From Streptomyces zagrosensis (GTDB lineage Bacteria > Actinomycetota > Actinomycetes > Streptomycetales > Streptomycetaceae), in NCBI RefSeq assembly GCF_014203645.1, contig NZ_JACHJL010000001.1, positions 558,001 to 622,000 on the forward strand: a stretch of 64,000 nt of DNA. The letters run 5' to 3'. Each line of letters starts with the position of its first letter. The stretch's first letter is position 1. The notes beneath the pieces are model-generated. The model ran no database searches. It was not told where the DNA came from and saw nothing but the letters and a program-made list of their open reading frames with translations. Made by a program: the position numbers and the translations under genes. Of this stretch, positions 10,301 to 19,224 are shown piece after piece.

Positions 10301-10629
10301 TCATTGACGATCAGGAGGGCACCGGGGCGAAGGCGAAGATCCCCGGATACCGCGTCGCGGGCAAGACGGGTACGTCCAACCGGGTAGACCCCAAAACCGG
10401 TCGCTACCACGGTTACACCGCTTCCTTCGCCGGGTTCGCGCCCGCGGACAAGCCGCGAGTGACCGTGTACTGCGCGGTTCAAAATCCGACCAAGGGCAGC
10501 TATTTCGGCGGCCAGGTCTGCGGCCCGGTCTACAAAAAGGTGATGGAGTTCGCGCTGAAGACCATGCGGGTGGCGCCTACCGGCAAGCCGCCCGTGCGGC
10601 TGCCCGTGACGTACCAGCCCGGAGGGTGA
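7315..10629 (+). CDS. ftsI: FtsI (class B penicillin-binding protein, septal transpeptidase) with very long disordered N-terminus
   Basis: The C-terminal ~600 residues are a normal septal transpeptidase: membrane helix at about 507-530, dimerisation/pedestal domain, then the active-site motifs Ser810-T-S-Lys813 (SxxK), S865-S-N867 (SxN) and Lys1017-T-G. It cross-links septal peptidoglycan outside the membrane, working with FtsW. Residues 1 to ~500 are extraordinary: almost only Arg, Pro, Gly, Asp, Glu and Ala, with 9-bp-phased repeats such as ERAERAERTDRTDRTDR (about 7655-7710). GACGGAGG seven bases before ATG 7315 supports this start; a shorter form from Met470 (8722) is conceivable. Related FtsI proteins are roughly 600-650 residues. 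Confidence 0.95.
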   Translation: MTGREPRDPREPGDRRAPRDRRGPNGPGERRGSGPADERQLSDRRAARDAQRARAAGGQRPGQPPRSSQERREGRQPPRDPQPPGEPRTPREAPGRRDQRASRDEQAERARWAERAERAERTDRTDRTDRAARGPRAGARPAPDARPAPGARPGPGGGPRPAGRPGAGESPYPDDRVRRADGPRTDRTGARREGPGPREGERAPRQGGPGASEPGPRWGGAPRPREGGASRMRGAVPRREGGRAPSPGPYPGGTDRARSAGPFRGDSSRLRPVGPYDGDGSYDGAGSYDGDSSYDENAERPRPGGRSRREPDSGSDDGARSRERARRASLRTREENRLRAQAGPRAQARQGDPGQRDGVPPGVIHPREAARNGQARNGQERTGEERRESGAGRTRRREHPHNDAGAGAGAVGARGGDVGPERADAAGGGNGDDRGNGRFGGGLAPEGRGDGDRGDGDRGAGRDRVAGRSMTAAQWRKPARDRSGRPRAPRPRGSGGPPVRFGNPRPRLRLVSLGLTLVMLAFVVRLLQVQAVDANAYSAKANVNRYIPVTLAAERGSITDRSGVDLATTVDAYDITAAPDLLTPERAKTADAPRQAAVLLSPILGVSEETLVRTLTANPKSKYAVLARQQTPQVWNQLKDLKSALADKEAKGRGVNVLAGINREAHSKRVYPNGELAAGILGFVDSQGKGGAGVEQLLNAKLAGKDGKRVYAQSGGRQVPTGDVKEQSAVPGTDVELTIDRDLQWAAQRAISDQVQESKADRGYVVVQDTKTGEILALANAPGFDPANVSAADPQALGNAALTDAYEPGSTSKLMSLAAVLEEGVATPSTPVEVPNRLPRADRAFADDIDHPTWHLTLNGVLAKSSNIGTILATEQLGKNQAASNQILYSYLRSFGLGRPTGLGFPGETPGILAKPQDWSASQQYTIPFGQGLSLNAVQAASVYSTIAGGGERVVPTLVRGTKGPDGQFTPAPEPARSRVVSQQTAKTLAHMLESVIDDQEGTGAKAKIPGYRVAGKTGTSNRVDPKTGRYHGYTASFAGFAPADKPRVTVYCAVQNPTKGSYFGGQVCGPVYKKVMEFALKTMRVAPTGKPPVRLPVTYQPGG

Positions 10630-10641
10630 GCGCGGGCAGCC

Positions 10642-12603
10642 GTGAGTACGATCACCCCCGAACCCGGGAACCGTGGGCCCCGCCGCCCGACCCACCACCC
10701 GCCCGGCATCGCCCCAGCGCCCGCGGTAGGCGCGCCTGGTGGGTCATCCACGCCCACCGGCGCAGTGGCGCCGGGCCCCTGCGCCACGCTCGCGGCGACG
10801 GGTGGGGCTTTCGCCCAGCCACCAGGGGCTCCCCTCGCGCCACCCTCATTTAGCGGCGGACCCCATGCGCCCGGTACGCTCACCGCCGTGCCACACGCTG
10901 ATCAGTCCCAAACCACCCAGAAAGAAGCGGCCTCGGTCTATCCAGGTCCGCCTCGCCCCACCCGGGTGCGCCCCACCCCCCTCGCGGAGCTGGCCGGTCA
11001 GCTCGGCATCGAGGCCCCAGCGGCAGCCAAGGAGAGCGCCGAGGCCACCGGCATCACACATGACTCCCGCGCGGTACGCCCCGGCGATATCTATGCCGCG
11101 CTGCCCGGCGCCCGCCTGCACGGCGCCGACTTCGTCGCCCAAGCTGCCGATCTCGGCGCCATCGCCGCGCTGACCGACGCGGCGGGCGCCGAGCGCGTCC
11201 GGGCAGCCGGGCTCCCGGCGCTGATCGTGCCGGACCCACGGGCCCGCATGGGCGCACTCGCGGCCACGATCTACGGTGAGCCGGGCGATGACCTGCTCCA
11301 GATCGGTATCACCGGTACGTCGGGCAAGACGACCACCGCGTACCTCATGGAAGGCGGTCTGCGCGCGGCGCTGGCCGTGCAGAGCGGCCCGGCACGACCC
11401 GAGACCGGCGCGCGCGGCGCCGCAGAGCCGGCAGCCGCGGGCCTCACCGGCCTGATCGGGACCGTAGAGACCCGCATCGGCGACGAGCGCATCAAGTCCG
11501 AACGCACCACGCCCGAGGCGACCGACCTCCAGGCGCTGTTCGCGGTGATGCGCGAGCGCGGTGTGCGCTCGGTCGCCATGGAGGTCTCCAGCCATGCGCT
11601 GGTCCTGGGCCGCGTTGACGGCTGCGTCTTTGACATCGCCGTCTTCAACAATCTCAGCCCCGAACACCTCGACTTCCACCCGGACATGGAGGACTACTAC
11701 CGGGCAAAGGCGCGGTTGTTCACCAAGGATCGCAGCCGTGCCGCGGTCATCAACTACGACGACGGGTACGGCAAGCGCCTCGCGAGCGAGGCCGAGATTC
11801 CCGTCACCACGTTCTCCGCCGAGGGACACCCGGACGCCGACTGGCGTGCCGATGACGTGGAGGTCGGCCAACTCGGCTCGACGTTCACCGCGCTCGGCCC
11901 CGCGGGCCAGGCGGTGCGCGCCAGCGCCCCGCTACCTGGCCCCTTCAACGTCGCCAACGCGCTCGCCGCGATCACCGCCCTGGTCGTCGCCGGAATCGAC
12001 CCGCAGATCGCCGCGGACGGCGTCGCCGCCGTGCCCGGCGTGCCGGGCCGTCTTGAGCGCATCGATGTGGGCCAGCCCTACCTGGCGGTCGTGGACTACG
12101 CGCACAAGCCCGACGCCGTCGAGTCCGTCCTGCGCGCACTGCGCAAGGTCACCGATGGCAAACTGCACGCCGTACTCGGCTGCGGCGGCGACCGCGACCC
12201 GCACAAGCGGCACGCCATGGGCGCGGCCTTGGCCCGACTCTCCGACACCGCCGTCCTCACCTCGGACAACCCGCGCTCCGAGGACCCGTTGGCGATCTTG
12301 GCTGCCATGCTCTCGGGGGCCGCCGATGTGCCCACGCACGAGCGCGGCACGGTGTTGGTCGAAGAGGAGCGCGCCGCCGCCATCGCCGCGGCCGTCGCCC
12401 GCGCCGAACCCGGCGACACGGTCATCGTGGCGGGCAAGGGCCACGAGCAGGGCCAGCACATCGCTGGCGTAGTACGCGCCTTTGACGACCGGCAGGTGCT
12501 GCGCGAGGCCATCGTGGCAGCCCGGCCAGAATCCGGCACTCAGCACTACACATCCGCAGCGCCCAGCGCTTCTCGTACGCAGCACCACGACGATCAGGGA
12601 TGA
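10642..12603 (+). CDS. murE: UDP-MurNAc-L-Ala-D-Glu:diaminopimelate ligase MurE
   Basis: Mur ligase adding diaminopimelate to UDP-MurNAc-dipeptide in the cytoplasm. The ATP loop GTSGKTTT has its Lys at residue 229, and the amino-acid-recognition motif DNPR occurs in TSDNPRSEDP. The start is uncertain. GTG 10642 gives 653 residues with a Pro/Ala-rich, poorly convincing leader. GTG 10888 (residue 83, before PHADQSQTT) gives 571 residues, nearer family length, and has TACGCT seven bases upstream, as in leaderless Streptomyces genes. The gene follows ftsI by 12 bases. Confidence 0.94.
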   Translation: MSTITPEPGNRGPRRPTHHPPGIAPAPAVGAPGGSSTPTGAVAPGPCATLAATGGAFAQPPGAPLAPPSFSGGPHAPGTLTAVPHADQSQTTQKEAASVYPGPPRPTRVRPTPLAELAGQLGIEAPAAAKESAEATGITHDSRAVRPGDIYAALPGARLHGADFVAQAADLGAIAALTDAAGAERVRAAGLPALIVPDPRARMGALAATIYGEPGDDLLQIGITGTSGKTTTAYLMEGGLRAALAVQSGPARPETGARGAAEPAAAGLTGLIGTVETRIGDERIKSERTTPEATDLQALFAVMRERGVRSVAMEVSSHALVLGRVDGCVFDIAVFNNLSPEHLDFHPDMEDYYRAKARLFTKDRSRAAVINYDDGYGKRLASEAEIPVTTFSAEGHPDADWRADDVEVGQLGSTFTALGPAGQAVRASAPLPGPFNVANALAAITALVVAGIDPQIAADGVAAVPGVPGRLERIDVGQPYLAVVDYAHKPDAVESVLRALRKVTDGKLHAVLGCGGDRDPHKRHAMGAALARLSDTAVLTSDNPRSEDPLAILAAMLSGAADVPTHERGTVLVEEERAAAIAAAVARAEPGDTVIVAGKGHEQGQHIAGVVRAFDDRQVLREAIVAARPESGTQHYTSAAPSASRTQHHDDQG

Positions 12604-12665
12604 CCCACCGCCATGCGCGCATCACCCTCTCCCAGGCAGCCCACGGGAAACGCCGGAGGTGACCT

Positions 12666-14102
12666 GTGATCTCGCTGTCTCTCGCTGAGATCACCGCCCT
12701 CGTCGGCGGACAGCCGCACGACATACCGGACCTCCAGCGGCTCGTCACCGGGCCCGTTGTCATCGACTCCCGCGAGGTGCGGCCCGGGGGCCTGTTCGCC
12801 GCGATCGCGGGCGAGCGCGTCGATGGGCACGACTACGCCGAGGGCGCCATCGCCGACGGGGCGGTAGCGGTCATCGCCGCCAGGCCCGTCGGCGTGCCCG
12901 CGATCGTCGTGGACGACGTGGTCGCCGCGCTCGGCGCGCTCGCACGCGCCGTCGTTGAGCGGCTCGGCGCCCGTGTCATCGGCCTCACCGGATCGGCCGG
13001 CAAGACCAGTACCAAGGACCTCATCGCCCAACTCCTGGAGCGGCTCGGGCCCACGGTGTGGACGCCTGGCTCGTTCAACAACGAGATCGGCATGCCGCTC
13101 ACCGCGCTGCGCGCCGACGACACCACGCGCCACCTCGTCTTGGAGATGGGGGCGCGCGGAATCGGCCACATCCGCTACCTCGCGGAGTTGACGCCACCTC
13201 ACATCGGCCTGGTGCTCAACGTCGGCACCGCGCACATCGGGGAGTTCGGCAGCCGGGAGCAGATTGCGCAGGCCAAGGGCGAGCTCGTCGAGGTGCTGCC
13301 GGCCGCGGATGCGGGCGGAGTCGCGGTGCTCAACGCCGACGATCCGCTGGTACGCGCCATGGCCTCGCGCACCAAGGCCAGCGTGTTGTTGTTCGGCGAG
13401 GCCGCTGACGCCCACGTACGCGCCGAGAATGTCCGGCTTACCGACCTCGGACAACCTAGCTTCACGCTTCGCACACCCACCGGGTGCGGTGACGTGACCA
13501 TGCGCCTGTACGGTGAGCACCACGTGTCGAACGCGCTCGCCGCTGCCGCCGTCGCCCACGCGTTGGGCATGCCAGCCCCTGAGATCGCCCGTGCGCTCTC
13601 CGAGGCCGGACAGCTCTCCCGCTGGCGGATGGAGGTCACCGAGCGCGCGGACGGCGTGACGATCGTCAACGACGCCTATAACGCGAACCCCGACTCCATG
13701 CGAGCCGCGCTGCGCGCGCTCGTCGCGATGGGCTCGGCTCATAGGGCACAGGGGGGACGCACATGGGCGGTGCTCGGTCAGATGGCCGAACTCGGCGAGG
13801 AGTCACTCGCCGAGCACGACGCGGTCGGACGGCTGGCCGTCCGGCTCAACGTCAGCAAGCTCGTGGCGATCGGTGGCCGGGAGGCTGCCTGGATCGACAT
13901 GGGCGCCAAGAACGAGGGTTCGTGGGGTGAGGAGTCGGTGCACGTGTCCGACGCGCGGGCGGCGGTCGAACTGTTGCGCAGAGAGTTGCGCCCGGGAGAC
14001 ATCGCGCTGGTGAAGGCGTCCAGGTCGGTCGGCCTGGAGCAGGTCGCGATGGAGCTACTGAGTGAACCGGGCGCTGCCGAGGGCGAGGGTGCCGCGCGAT
14101 GA
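12666..14102 (+). CDS. murF: UDP-MurNAc-tripeptide:D-Ala-D-Ala ligase MurF
   Basis: A 478-residue Mur ligase that completes the UDP-MurNAc-pentapeptide by adding D-Ala-D-Ala. It shows the N-terminal substrate-binding region with DSREVRPGGLFAAI, the ATP loop GSAGKTSTKD (Lys113), NNEIGMPLT and the C-terminal motif NDAYNANPDSM. GGAGGTGACCT lies immediately before GTG 12666, an almost perfect anti-16S match. The TGA overlaps the mraY ATG. Confidence 0.97.
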   Translation: MISLSLAEITALVGGQPHDIPDLQRLVTGPVVIDSREVRPGGLFAAIAGERVDGHDYAEGAIADGAVAVIAARPVGVPAIVVDDVVAALGALARAVVERLGARVIGLTGSAGKTSTKDLIAQLLERLGPTVWTPGSFNNEIGMPLTALRADDTTRHLVLEMGARGIGHIRYLAELTPPHIGLVLNVGTAHIGEFGSREQIAQAKGELVEVLPAADAGGVAVLNADDPLVRAMASRTKASVLLFGEAADAHVRAENVRLTDLGQPSFTLRTPTGCGDVTMRLYGEHHVSNALAAAAVAHALGMPAPEIARALSEAGQLSRWRMEVTERADGVTIVNDAYNANPDSMRAALRALVAMGSAHRAQGGRTWAVLGQMAELGEESLAEHDAVGRLAVRLNVSKLVAIGGREAAWIDMGAKNEGSWGEESVHVSDARAAVELLRRELRPGDIALVKASRSVGLEQVAMELLSEPGAAEGEGAAR

Positions 14103-15163
14103 AGCAGATCCTCTTCTCCGGAGTGATCGGACTCTTCCTGACCTTGGTCGGCACCCCGCTGCTGATCAAGCTCCTCGCCCGCAAGGGGTACGGGCAGTAC
14201 ATCCGTGACGATGGCCCACGCGGCCACCACGGCAAGCGCGGCACTCCGACCATGGGTGGCATCGCCTTCATCCTGGCCACGATCATCGCGTACGTCCTGA
14301 CGAAGGTGATCACCTCAAGCGAGCCGACGTTCTCCGGCGTGCTCGTGCTCTTCCTCTTCACGGGCATGGGCCTGGTCGGCTTCCTCGACGACTACATCAA
14401 GATCGTCAAACAGCGGAGCCTGGGGCTACGCGCCAAGGCGAAGATGACCGGGCAGCTCATCGTGGGCATCGGCTTCGCGATCCTCTCGCTCAACTTCGCG
14501 GACGCCCGCGGCCAGTCCCCGGCCTCCGACCGGCTCTCCTTCACCCAGGACTTCGGCTGGGAGATCGGCCCCGTGATCTTCGTGATCTGGGCGCTGTTCA
14601 TGATCCTGGCGATGTCCAACGGCGTGAACCTCACCGATGGCCTCGACGGCCTGGCCACCGGCGCATCGGTGATGGTCTTCGGTGCGTACACCTTCATCGG
14701 CGTCTGGCAGTACCAGGAGTCGTGCGCGAACATGCCGACCGCGGGGCAGGCGTGTTACGAGGTGCGTGACCCGCTCGACCTGGCGATCGTGGCCTCCGCA
14801 CTCATGGGCGCCTGCTTCGGCTTCCTGTGGTGGAACACCTCGCCGGCCAAGATCTTCATGGGCGACACCGGCTCACTCGCCCTCGGCGGCGCGCTCGCCG
14901 GGCTTGCGATCTGCTCCCGTACCGAAATGCTGCTCGCGCTGCTCGGCGGCCTGTTCGTCCTGATCACGATGTCCGTCGTCATCCAGGTCGGTTCCTTCCG
15001 GATGACCGGAAAGCGCGTCTTTCGCATGGCGCCACTCCAGCACCACTTCGAACTCAAAGGCTGGAGCGAAGTGCTGGTGGTGGTCAGATTCTGGATCATC
15101 CAAGGCATGTGCGTGATCGTCGGGCTCGGCATCTTCTACGCGGGCTGGGCGGCGGCCAAGTGA
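14099..15163 (+). CDS. mraY: Phospho-MurNAc-pentapeptide translocase MraY
   Basis: A 354-residue polytopic membrane enzyme, about ten helices, that transfers phospho-MurNAc-pentapeptide to undecaprenyl phosphate to make lipid I. The catalytic motifs are present: FLDDYIKIVKQRSLGL with the Asp pair, NLTDGLDGLA, and MGDTGSLALGG. The conserved end FRMAPLQHHFELKGWSE is also seen. The ATG overlaps the murF stop, and its own TGA overlaps the murD GTG. Confidence 0.98.
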   Translation: MKQILFSGVIGLFLTLVGTPLLIKLLARKGYGQYIRDDGPRGHHGKRGTPTMGGIAFILATIIAYVLTKVITSSEPTFSGVLVLFLFTGMGLVGFLDDYIKIVKQRSLGLRAKAKMTGQLIVGIGFAILSLNFADARGQSPASDRLSFTQDFGWEIGPVIFVIWALFMILAMSNGVNLTDGLDGLATGASVMVFGAYTFIGVWQYQESCANMPTAGQACYEVRDPLDLAIVASALMGACFGFLWWNTSPAKIFMGDTGSLALGGALAGLAICSRTEMLLALLGGLFVLITMSVVIQVGSFRMTGKRVFRMAPLQHHFELKGWSEVLVVVRFWIIQGMCVIVGLGIFYAGWAAAK

Positions 15164-16605
15164 CGGACACGTACGCAGGACGGCACATCACCGTCGCCGG
15201 CCTCGGCGTGTCCGGCGTCCCCGCAGCGCGCGCGCTGCGGGGCCTCGGGGCCCAGGTGACCGTCGTGAACAGCAGCGACGGGGAGCGCCAACGCGCCGAG
15301 GCCACCGAACTTGAGGCGCTGGGTGTCACTGTGCGCCTAGGCGACGGCGACACCCTGCCCGCAGGGACCGAACTGGTCGTCACCACGCCCGGCTGGAAGC
15401 CGACCAGCCCGCTCTTCGATGCGGCGGCCACGGCGGGCGTCGAGGTGGTCGGCGACGTGGAGATCGCCTGGCGGCTACGCGGCAGCCAGGGCCGGCCGGC
15501 CGCGCCCTGGCTGGCCGTCACCGGCACCAACGGCAAGACGACCACGGTACGGATGCTCGCCGCCATCTTGGAGGCCGCCGGATTGCGCACCGCGGCAGTC
15601 GGCAACATCGGCGTCTCCCTGTTCGACGTCGTACTCGGCGAGCAGGAGTACGACGTCCTCGCCGTCGAGCTGTCCAGCTACCAATTGCACTGGGCGCCCT
15701 CGCTGCGCGCCCACTCCGCCGCCGTACTCAACCTGGCCCCCGACCACCTCGACTGGCACGGCTCCATGCAGGCGTACGCGGCCGACAAGGGCCGCATCTA
15801 CGAGGGCAGCCAGATCGCCTGCGTCTACAACGCGGCAGACCCGGGGACCGAGGAACTAGTACGGGCGGCGGATGTGGCCGAAGGCTGCCGCGCCATCGGC
15901 TTCACCCTCGGCGCGCCGGGCCCCTCCCAACTCGGCGTCGTGGACGGCATCCTCGTGGACCGCGCCTTCGTGGAGAACCGGCAGCGCCAGGCCCAGGAGC
16001 TGGCCGAGGTCGTGGACCTGGCCGCCGGCGCAGGCACCGCCGCTCCGCACACCATCGCCAACGCGCTCGCCGCCGCCGCGCTCGCCCGCGCCTACGGTGT
16101 GCCCGCCGCCGCCGTACGCGACGGACTACGCGCCTTCCGGCCCGAGCCGCACCGCATCGAGCACGTCGCGACCGTGGGCGGCGTTGACTTCGTGGACGAC
16201 TCCAAGGCGACCAACCCGCACGCCGCGCAGGCGTCGTTGGCCGCGTACGAGCCCATCGTGTGGATCGCGGGGGGCCTCGCCAAGGGCGCCACCTTCGACG
16301 AGCTGGTCACCGCGTCGGCCGCACGGCTGCGCGGCGCGGTCCTCATCGGCGCCGATCGCACGCTGATCAGGGAAGCCCTCGCGCGACACGCCCCGCAGGT
16401 CCCGGTGGTCGACCTCGACCGGACGGACACTGGTGCGATGTCCGCGGCGGTCCAGGCAGCTGCGGGGCTCGCGGAATCGGGCGACACGGTGCTCTTGGCC
16501 CCCGCGTGCGCATCGATGGATATGTTCACCAACTACAACAAGCGCGGCGAGGCGTTCGCCGACGCGGTGCGCGCGCTCGCCCCCGGCCGAGCCGAGCACG
16601 GCTAG
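15160..16605 (+). CDS. murD: UDP-MurNAc-L-alanine:D-glutamate ligase MurD
   Basis: A 481-residue Mur ligase adding D-Glu to UDP-MurNAc-L-Ala. A Rossmann-like N-terminus begins VAGLGVSGVPAARAL; the ATP loop is GTNGKTTT with Lys126; HLDWHGSM and DSKATNPHAA are Mur family motifs. GTG 15160 overlaps the mraY stop and was chosen because the frame upstream of it lies entirely within mraY. Confidence 0.97.
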   Translation: MTDTYAGRHITVAGLGVSGVPAARALRGLGAQVTVVNSSDGERQRAEATELEALGVTVRLGDGDTLPAGTELVVTTPGWKPTSPLFDAAATAGVEVVGDVEIAWRLRGSQGRPAAPWLAVTGTNGKTTTVRMLAAILEAAGLRTAAVGNIGVSLFDVVLGEQEYDVLAVELSSYQLHWAPSLRAHSAAVLNLAPDHLDWHGSMQAYAADKGRIYEGSQIACVYNAADPGTEELVRAADVAEGCRAIGFTLGAPGPSQLGVVDGILVDRAFVENRQRQAQELAEVVDLAAGAGTAAPHTIANALAAAALARAYGVPAAAVRDGLRAFRPEPHRIEHVATVGGVDFVDDSKATNPHAAQASLAAYEPIVWIAGGLAKGATFDELVTASAARLRGAVLIGADRTLIREALARHAPQVPVVDLDRTDTGAMSAAVQAAAGLAESGDTVLLAPACASMDMFTNYNKRGEAFADAVRALAPGRAEHG

Positions 16606-16662
16606 CCGTTGGTCCCCGCGCCGTGGACCGCGGCGCCGCACATCAGTGGAGGGGACACCGAG

Positions 16663-18093
16663 ATGATGGCCGACGACTCCGCGCGCTCTGCTGCCCGCGC
16701 CCCGCGCTCTGTCGCCCGCGCTCCGCGCTCTGCTGCCCGTATCGCGCTACGCGGGCGAGCCACCGCACCGCCCGCGCGGGCGGGCGCCGCGGGCGCTCGG
16801 GCAGGCCGCGGCACGGCCAGGCGCCCGCCTACGTCGAGGCCGCCACGCCGCAGCCCGCTGGTGGCGCTGGCACGGCTGCGCGAGCGGGCCCGCCGCGCCT
16901 GGGACCGGCCGCTCACCGCGTACTACCTCATCCTGGGCGGCAGCGTCCTGCTCATCGTGCTCGGCCTGGTGATGGTCTACTCCGCATCCCAGATCAAGGC
17001 GTTGCAGTCTGGGCTCGCCCCCTCGTTCTTCTTCCGTAAGCAGTTGCTCGCGGCCATCATCGGCGGGCTGTTGATGCTGGCCGCCGTGCGGATGCCCATC
17101 AGGCTGCACCGTGCGCTGGCCTACCCGCTGCTGGCCGTATCCGTGGTCTTGATGTGCCTGGTCCAAGTGCCGGGGATCGGAGTCGCGGTCAACGGCAACC
17201 AGAACTGGATCGCGCTCGGCGGTCCTTTCCAGCTCCAGCCCAGCGAGTTCGGCAAGCTGGCACTCGTGCTGTGGGGCGCCGATCTTCTCGCACGCAAGGA
17301 GGAGAAGCACCTTTTGGGCCAGTGGAAGCATCTGCTGGTGCCGCTGGTTCCGGCCGCCTTCGTCCTGCTCGGGCTGATCATGCTGGGCGGCGACATGGGC
17401 ACAGCGATCATCCTGACCGCGGTGCTGTTCGGACTGTTGTGGCTGGCCGGTGCACCGACCCGACTCTTTGTCGGCGTACTCGGCTCGGCGGCCATCGTGG
17501 GTCTCATCCTCATCAAGACCAGCCCCAACCGGATGTCGCGGCTGGCTTGTATCGGTGCCACCGATCCCGGCTCCAACGATCAGTGCTGGCAGGCCGTGCA
17601 CGGCATCTACGCTCTGGCCAATGGCGGATGGTTCGGTTCCGGACTCGGCGCCAGTATGGAAAAATGGGGTGAACTCCCTGAGCCTCACACGGACTTCATC
17701 TTCGCCATCACCGGCGAGGAACTCGGCCTCGCAGGGACACTGTCAGTGCTCGCCCTCTTCGCGGCTCTAGGCTATGCGGGTATCCGCGTGGCCGGACGCA
17801 CGGAGGACCCCTTCGTGAGGTATGCCGCGGGAGGTGTGACCACCTGGGTCACGGCGCAGGCCGTGATCAACATCGGTGCGGTGCTCGGTCTACTGCCGAT
17901 CGCCGGAGTCCCCCTGCCGCTGTTCTCCTACGGAGGTTCAGCCCTGCTGCCGACCATGTTCGCCATCGGTCTGTTGATCGCCTTCGCGCGTGCAGAGCCC
18001 GGTGCCCGAGCTGCGTTGGCCATGCGGCAGCCTGGGGTGAGATGGAAGACGATGAGACGGCGCGTCAAGAAACGTCCGTCCGGAGAGCGGTGA
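16663..18093 (+). CDS. ftsW: FtsW, septal peptidoglycan glycosyltransferase (SEDS family)
   Basis: A 476-residue membrane protein with about ten helices after a cytoplasmic Arg/Ala/Pro-rich N-terminus of ~85 residues that contains the RSAARAPRSVARAPRSAAR repeat. SEDS hallmarks are GVAVNGNQNWIALGG, QPSEFGKLAL, and GLGASMEKWGELPEPHTDFI followed by AITGEELG. It polymerises lipid II for the septum together with FtsI. The frame extends to 16609, but ATG 16663 has GTGGAGGGG eight bases upstream, so the shorter start is used. Confidence 0.96.
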   Translation: MMADDSARSAARAPRSVARAPRSAARIALRGRATAPPARAGAAGARAGRGTARRPPTSRPPRRSPLVALARLRERARRAWDRPLTAYYLILGGSVLLIVLGLVMVYSASQIKALQSGLAPSFFFRKQLLAAIIGGLLMLAAVRMPIRLHRALAYPLLAVSVVLMCLVQVPGIGVAVNGNQNWIALGGPFQLQPSEFGKLALVLWGADLLARKEEKHLLGQWKHLLVPLVPAAFVLLGLIMLGGDMGTAIILTAVLFGLLWLAGAPTRLFVGVLGSAAIVGLILIKTSPNRMSRLACIGATDPGSNDQCWQAVHGIYALANGGWFGSGLGASMEKWGELPEPHTDFIFAITGEELGLAGTLSVLALFAALGYAGIRVAGRTEDPFVRYAAGGVTTWVTAQAVINIGAVLGLLPIAGVPLPLFSYGGSALLPTMFAIGLLIAFARAEPGARAALAMRQPGVRWKTMRRRVKKRPSGER

Positions 18094-18099
18094 ATTTCG

Positions 18100-19194
18100 G
18101 TGCATGTCGTACTCGCCGGTGGGGGGACCGCCGGTCACATCGAGCCCGCGCTCGCCCTCGCGGATGCCCTGCGCAGGCAGGACCCAACCGTGGGGATCAC
18201 AGCGCTGGGCACGGAGAAGGGTCTTGAGACCCGGCTCGTGCCCGAGCGGGGCTACGAACTCGGGCTCATCCCCGCCGTACCGCTGCCCCGTAAGCCCACA
18301 CCTGAGCTGATCACCGTCCCCGGACGGCTACGCGGAACCATCAAGGCTGCCGAGCAGATCCTGGAACGCACCAAGGCGGACTGTGTCGTCGGCTTCGGTG
18401 GCTACGTCGCGCTCCCCGGCTACCTGGCCGCCAAGCGCCTCGGAGTGCCGATCATCGTCCACGAGGCCAACGCCCGCCCGGGCCTGGCCAACAAGATCGG
18501 CTCCCGGTACGCCAAGTTCGTCGCGGTCAGCACCCCGGACAGCAAGCTGCGCAACGCCCACTACGTAGGCATCCCGCTGCGGCGCACCATCGCCGTCCTT
18601 GACCGCGCCCGCGTCAGGCCCGAGGCCCGCGCCGCGTTCGGGCTCGACCCGAACCTGCCGACCCTGCTGGTCTCCGGCGGCTCGCAGGGCGCGCGGCGGC
18701 TCAATGAGGTGGTGCAGTCCGTCGCGCCGTTCTTGCAGCGCGCCGGAATTCAGATCCTGCACGCGGTCGGCCCGAAGAACGAAATGCCGCGCGTGGACAA
18801 CATGCCCGGAATGCCGCCCTACATCCCGGTACCGTACGTGGACCGGATGGACCTGGCGTACGCGGCGGCCGACATGATGCTCTGCCGTGCGGGCGCCATG
18901 ACCGTCGCCGAACTGTCCGCTGTTGGGCTGCCCGCCGCGTTCGTCCCGTTGCCGATCGGCAACGGCGAACAGCGACTGAACGCCCAGCCACTGGTCAAGG
19001 CGGGTGGTGGACTGCTCGTCGATGACGCCGAGCTGACGCCGGAGTGGGTGCAAAGCAACGTGCTGCCCGTGCTGGGCGATCCGCACCGGCTGTTCGAAAT
19101 GTCGCGTGCCGCCTCCGAGTTCGGCCGCAGGGACGCCGACGAACTCCTCGTCGGGATGGTGTACGAGGCGATCGCTGCCCGCAGGGCCGGGTAG
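18100..19194 (+). CDS. murG: MurG, lipid II synthase (N-acetylglucosaminyltransferase)
   Basis: A 364-residue GT-B glycosyltransferase at the inner face of the membrane; it adds GlcNAc to lipid I to give lipid II. The N-terminal glycine-rich loop GGGTAGHIEPA lies at residues 7-17; VHEANARPGLANKIGS, VSGGSQGARRLNEVV and RAGAMTVAELSAVGLPAAFVPLP (read here as AGAMTVAELSAVGLP) mark the family. GTG 18100 follows the ftsW stop by six bases, with CCGGAGAGCGG upstream. Confidence 0.97.
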   Translation: MHVVLAGGGTAGHIEPALALADALRRQDPTVGITALGTEKGLETRLVPERGYELGLIPAVPLPRKPTPELITVPGRLRGTIKAAEQILERTKADCVVGFGGYVALPGYLAAKRLGVPIIVHEANARPGLANKIGSRYAKFVAVSTPDSKLRNAHYVGIPLRRTIAVLDRARVRPEARAAFGLDPNLPTLLVSGGSQGARRLNEVVQSVAPFLQRAGIQILHAVGPKNEMPRVDNMPGMPPYIPVPYVDRMDLAYAAADMMLCRAGAMTVAELSAVGLPAAFVPLPIGNGEQRLNAQPLVKAGGGLLVDDAELTPEWVQSNVLPVLGDPHRLFEMSRAASEFGRRDADELLVGMVYEAIAARRAG

Positions 19195-19224
19195 CGGCCA
19201 ATAACAGCAGGAGGCTTGGGGAGC